Assembly (NCBI RefSeq): GCF_037975245.1
Contig: NC_092582.1
Span: 6,178,001-6,242,000, forward strand
Length of the DNA: 64,000 bases
Reading direction: 5' to 3'
DNA from: Apostichopus japonicus
Lineage: Eukaryota; Echinodermata; Holothuroidea; Aspidochirotida; Stichopodidae
Positions 62,801 to 64,000 of the stretch are shown piece after piece (position 1 is the first letter of the stretch; the number at the start of each line of letters is the position of its first letter). A program made the position numbers and the translations under genes. Below the pieces are notes generated by a model that saw only the letters and a list, made by a program, of their open reading frames with translations, did no database searches and was not told where the DNA came from.

Positions 62801-64000
62801 CAAACAACAGCAGACGAGTACCTTAGTAAGTTTGTACTCGTACACAAAGTACTTGTACTCACTCTCATGTATTTGTACTCAAAGTGGTACTCTGGGCATT
62901 TTATAACCTTGTATAACCACTAGTGTAAGATAAAAGTTTTAACTTGTAGCCAGGCTTACACTGGTACTCATACCAAGGGGAATTCTTCCTGTGTACTCAT
63001 ACTCATGCTGTAGTACTCCTATTACAAGTCTGAGCAGGTAGCCCCCAGCCAGACGATGACTACCAACTTGTGCAGTAGCTGCCTACACAGTGCTTGACCT
63101 GCCAACTTACGACTTACAGATGAGCTTTTCTCACTTACTGCAGACATTGTGTGAGGTACAGGTAGTACAGTGGTACCTTGTAATTTGTTTTTGTTGAGAA
63201 TGTGGGTGTGCTGGGATAATTGTTTAAATTTTGGAACCTTGGAATTAAAATGATGTTTCAATTAAATGAAATAGTGCATACTGTACTATGCGGTTTTCAA
63301 TTTCTGGCTTGCGGTTAATAACAAACTAAAATTAGCTTTGACACGACTCACTGAGTGACTTAGAAAATGGTAACCGTATTTGCAGAAAAGCAGTAAAATT
63401 ATTTTCAAGCATTATTATTCTATGTAACTGTTCAACAGGAAACTCTGAATTGATTGTTCCTACTGTACCTTAGTTAAAAAACAGTACACGTCACAACGTC
63501 TGTACACTCACTCACTCACTCTACACAATGTCTAGAAAGGACCCTATCCAGTGTTGGAAATTAAATGTGCCCAATAGCCTGATAGCATGGTATGTGTAAA
63601 TTTATTAAAGTGTAGCAAACATGAGCCAAGTAGCAGCAGAGTCATTACTTTCATCATACCAAATTTTCAGTTGTGCTTTTCAGTAGCAGCCGCAAAAGGG
63701 GGGAGGGGGTTAGGGGGAGGGCGGCCATGGTCCTCCCACTTCCCTCATCACTCAGGGAAAAATGTTTAGTCATGGGATCTTATTTTCAGTTGGGCAAATA
63801 ATTAGACCATTCATAATAACGGTTCATGCCCTACTTACAGTTAGGGAAATTTATAACTTTGCTCCCCCCTCCCATTCCCACTCCCCATCCACAGTTGAAG
63901 TCCTGTGCGTGTCACACATACTTTTGAAACTTTAAAATATTAATGCTTTCTAACCTATTACATACAGGTTACAAGATTCATGTTTACAAGATCAATGGAA
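50867..64000 (+). CDS. Unrecognised Ser-rich basic protein, 5' exons, partial
   Basis: Two exons are well supported: 50867-51064 (66 codons, phase 0) and 51601-52438 (279 codons plus one base). Two more lie downstream at 62096-62263 and 63968 onward. The upstream frame runs to an acceptor-like TTTTATAG before 50834, so a non-coding first exon is likely and MEHGPSVEDL is the probable start. The protein is Ser/Pro/Gln-rich and looks disordered, with a basic block near residues 162-184 (RSSIRRAAKLLLNRSKQ), another at 216-242, and two phosphosite-like motifs, RRFHSAE and RRYNSGP. I do not recognise the family; an intracellular signalling or scaffold protein is a guess. Reading phase does not connect exon 2 to the exon at 62096, so at least one exon is missing from this model. 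The 3' end is outside the window. Confidence 0.7.
55103..55126. repeat. (CA)n microsatellite
   Basis: Twelve or so CA units in the long intron of the right-hand gene. A minus-strand frame reading CVCVCV over it is an artefact. Confidence 0.95.
56438..56676. repeat. Long inverted repeat, arms over 80 bp
   Basis: 56438-56519 and 56590-56676 are reverse complements with a few mismatches and small gaps (shared words include AGCATGGTGAACACAAA and its complement TTTGTGTTCACCATGCT). The spacer is about 70 bases. A GAAGAAGATCCTGCGAGGAT word, itself a small hairpin, follows the right arm. Such words occur near the ends of several animal retroelements, but the family is not certain. Confidence 0.85.
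57986..58047. other. 16-bp perfect stem-loop
   Basis: GTATGGGGTGGTTGGT (57986-58001) pairs exactly with ACCAACCACCCCATAC (58032-58047) across a 30-base loop. A degenerate further copy of the motif (GTATGGGATGATTGGTG) follows near 58071. Confidence 0.8.
62096..62263 (+). CDS. Exon of the unrecognised gene (56 codons)
   Basis: A good acceptor (TTGTTCTCCTAG) and donor (CAG/GTATTT) bound 168 bases. Only one of the three frames is open. It begins with the last base of a codon, reads FGSGRQVKSTREALKKLN onward and ends with AG of a split codon (phase 2 at both ends). The product is Lys/Arg/Gln-rich and matches the style of the upstream exons. It can join the next candidate exon at 63968 but not directly the exon ending at 52438. 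Confidence 0.65.
63968..64000 (+). CDS. Possible next exon of the unrecognised gene, cut by the window edge
   Basis: A TTTCTAACCTATTACATACAG acceptor with a branch-point-like CTAAC precedes 63968. With the incoming phase, the sequence reads RLQDSCLQDQW to the window edge with no stop. The visible part is too short for more. Confidence 0.4.

Overview
The window is animal genomic DNA: AT-rich, with GT-AG introns, short exons separated by 0.3-10 kb introns, and many interspersed repeats. Three genes are recognisable from protein sequence as animal orthologues. Their divergence from human, the repeat types (several non-autonomous hAT families, LINE tails) and the general texture suggest an invertebrate deuterostome, perhaps an echinoderm. 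That species guess is inference only.

Layout. (1) 995-11157, minus strand: the first nine coding exons of GOLGA2 (GM130), running off the left edge. (2) 14245-37285, plus strand: a complete 24-exon SKIV2L (SKI2-type RNA helicase). All 24 exons join in frame to 1,264 codons plus a stop, against 1,246 residues in human. (3) 42311-45243, minus strand: a complete five-exon MORN5 of 174 residues. (4) 50867 to beyond 64000, plus strand: the 5' part of a gene for a Ser-rich, basic, apparently disordered protein that I do not recognise. GOLGA2/SKIV2L and MORN5/unknown are head-to-head pairs. SKIV2L and MORN5 are tail-to-tail. The products do not form one pathway: GM130 is a cis-Golgi tether, SKIV2L is the helicase of the Ski complex that feeds the cytoplasmic exosome, and MORN5 is a small MORN-repeat protein linked to sperm and cilia. 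The grouping matters for synteny: in human GOLGA2 and MORN5 are on 9q33-34 and SKIV2L is in the MHC class III region of 6p21, which is a paralogous partner of 9q33-34.

Mobile and repeated DNA fills introns and spacers. Five insertions have clear terminal inverted repeats and exact 8-bp target duplications (hAT-like): 3356-5080, 8697-10054, 11828-12921, 15280-16725 and 46256-48338. Two inverted copies of a roughly 0.9 kb repeat with a conserved ORF tail lie at 1-911 and 24850-25755. A 2.6 kb repeat with a perfect hairpin at one end, full of DR4-type AGGTCA pairs, follows SKIV2L at 37528-40165. Two LINE 3' fragments (27014-27420 and 50443-50743), a minisatellite, a 150-bp (AT)n tract and several hairpins complete the picture.

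No tRNA, rRNA, CRISPR array or prokaryotic operon was seen. Exon boundaries were read by eye from splice consensus, reading phase and remembered family sequence; none was checked by computation.
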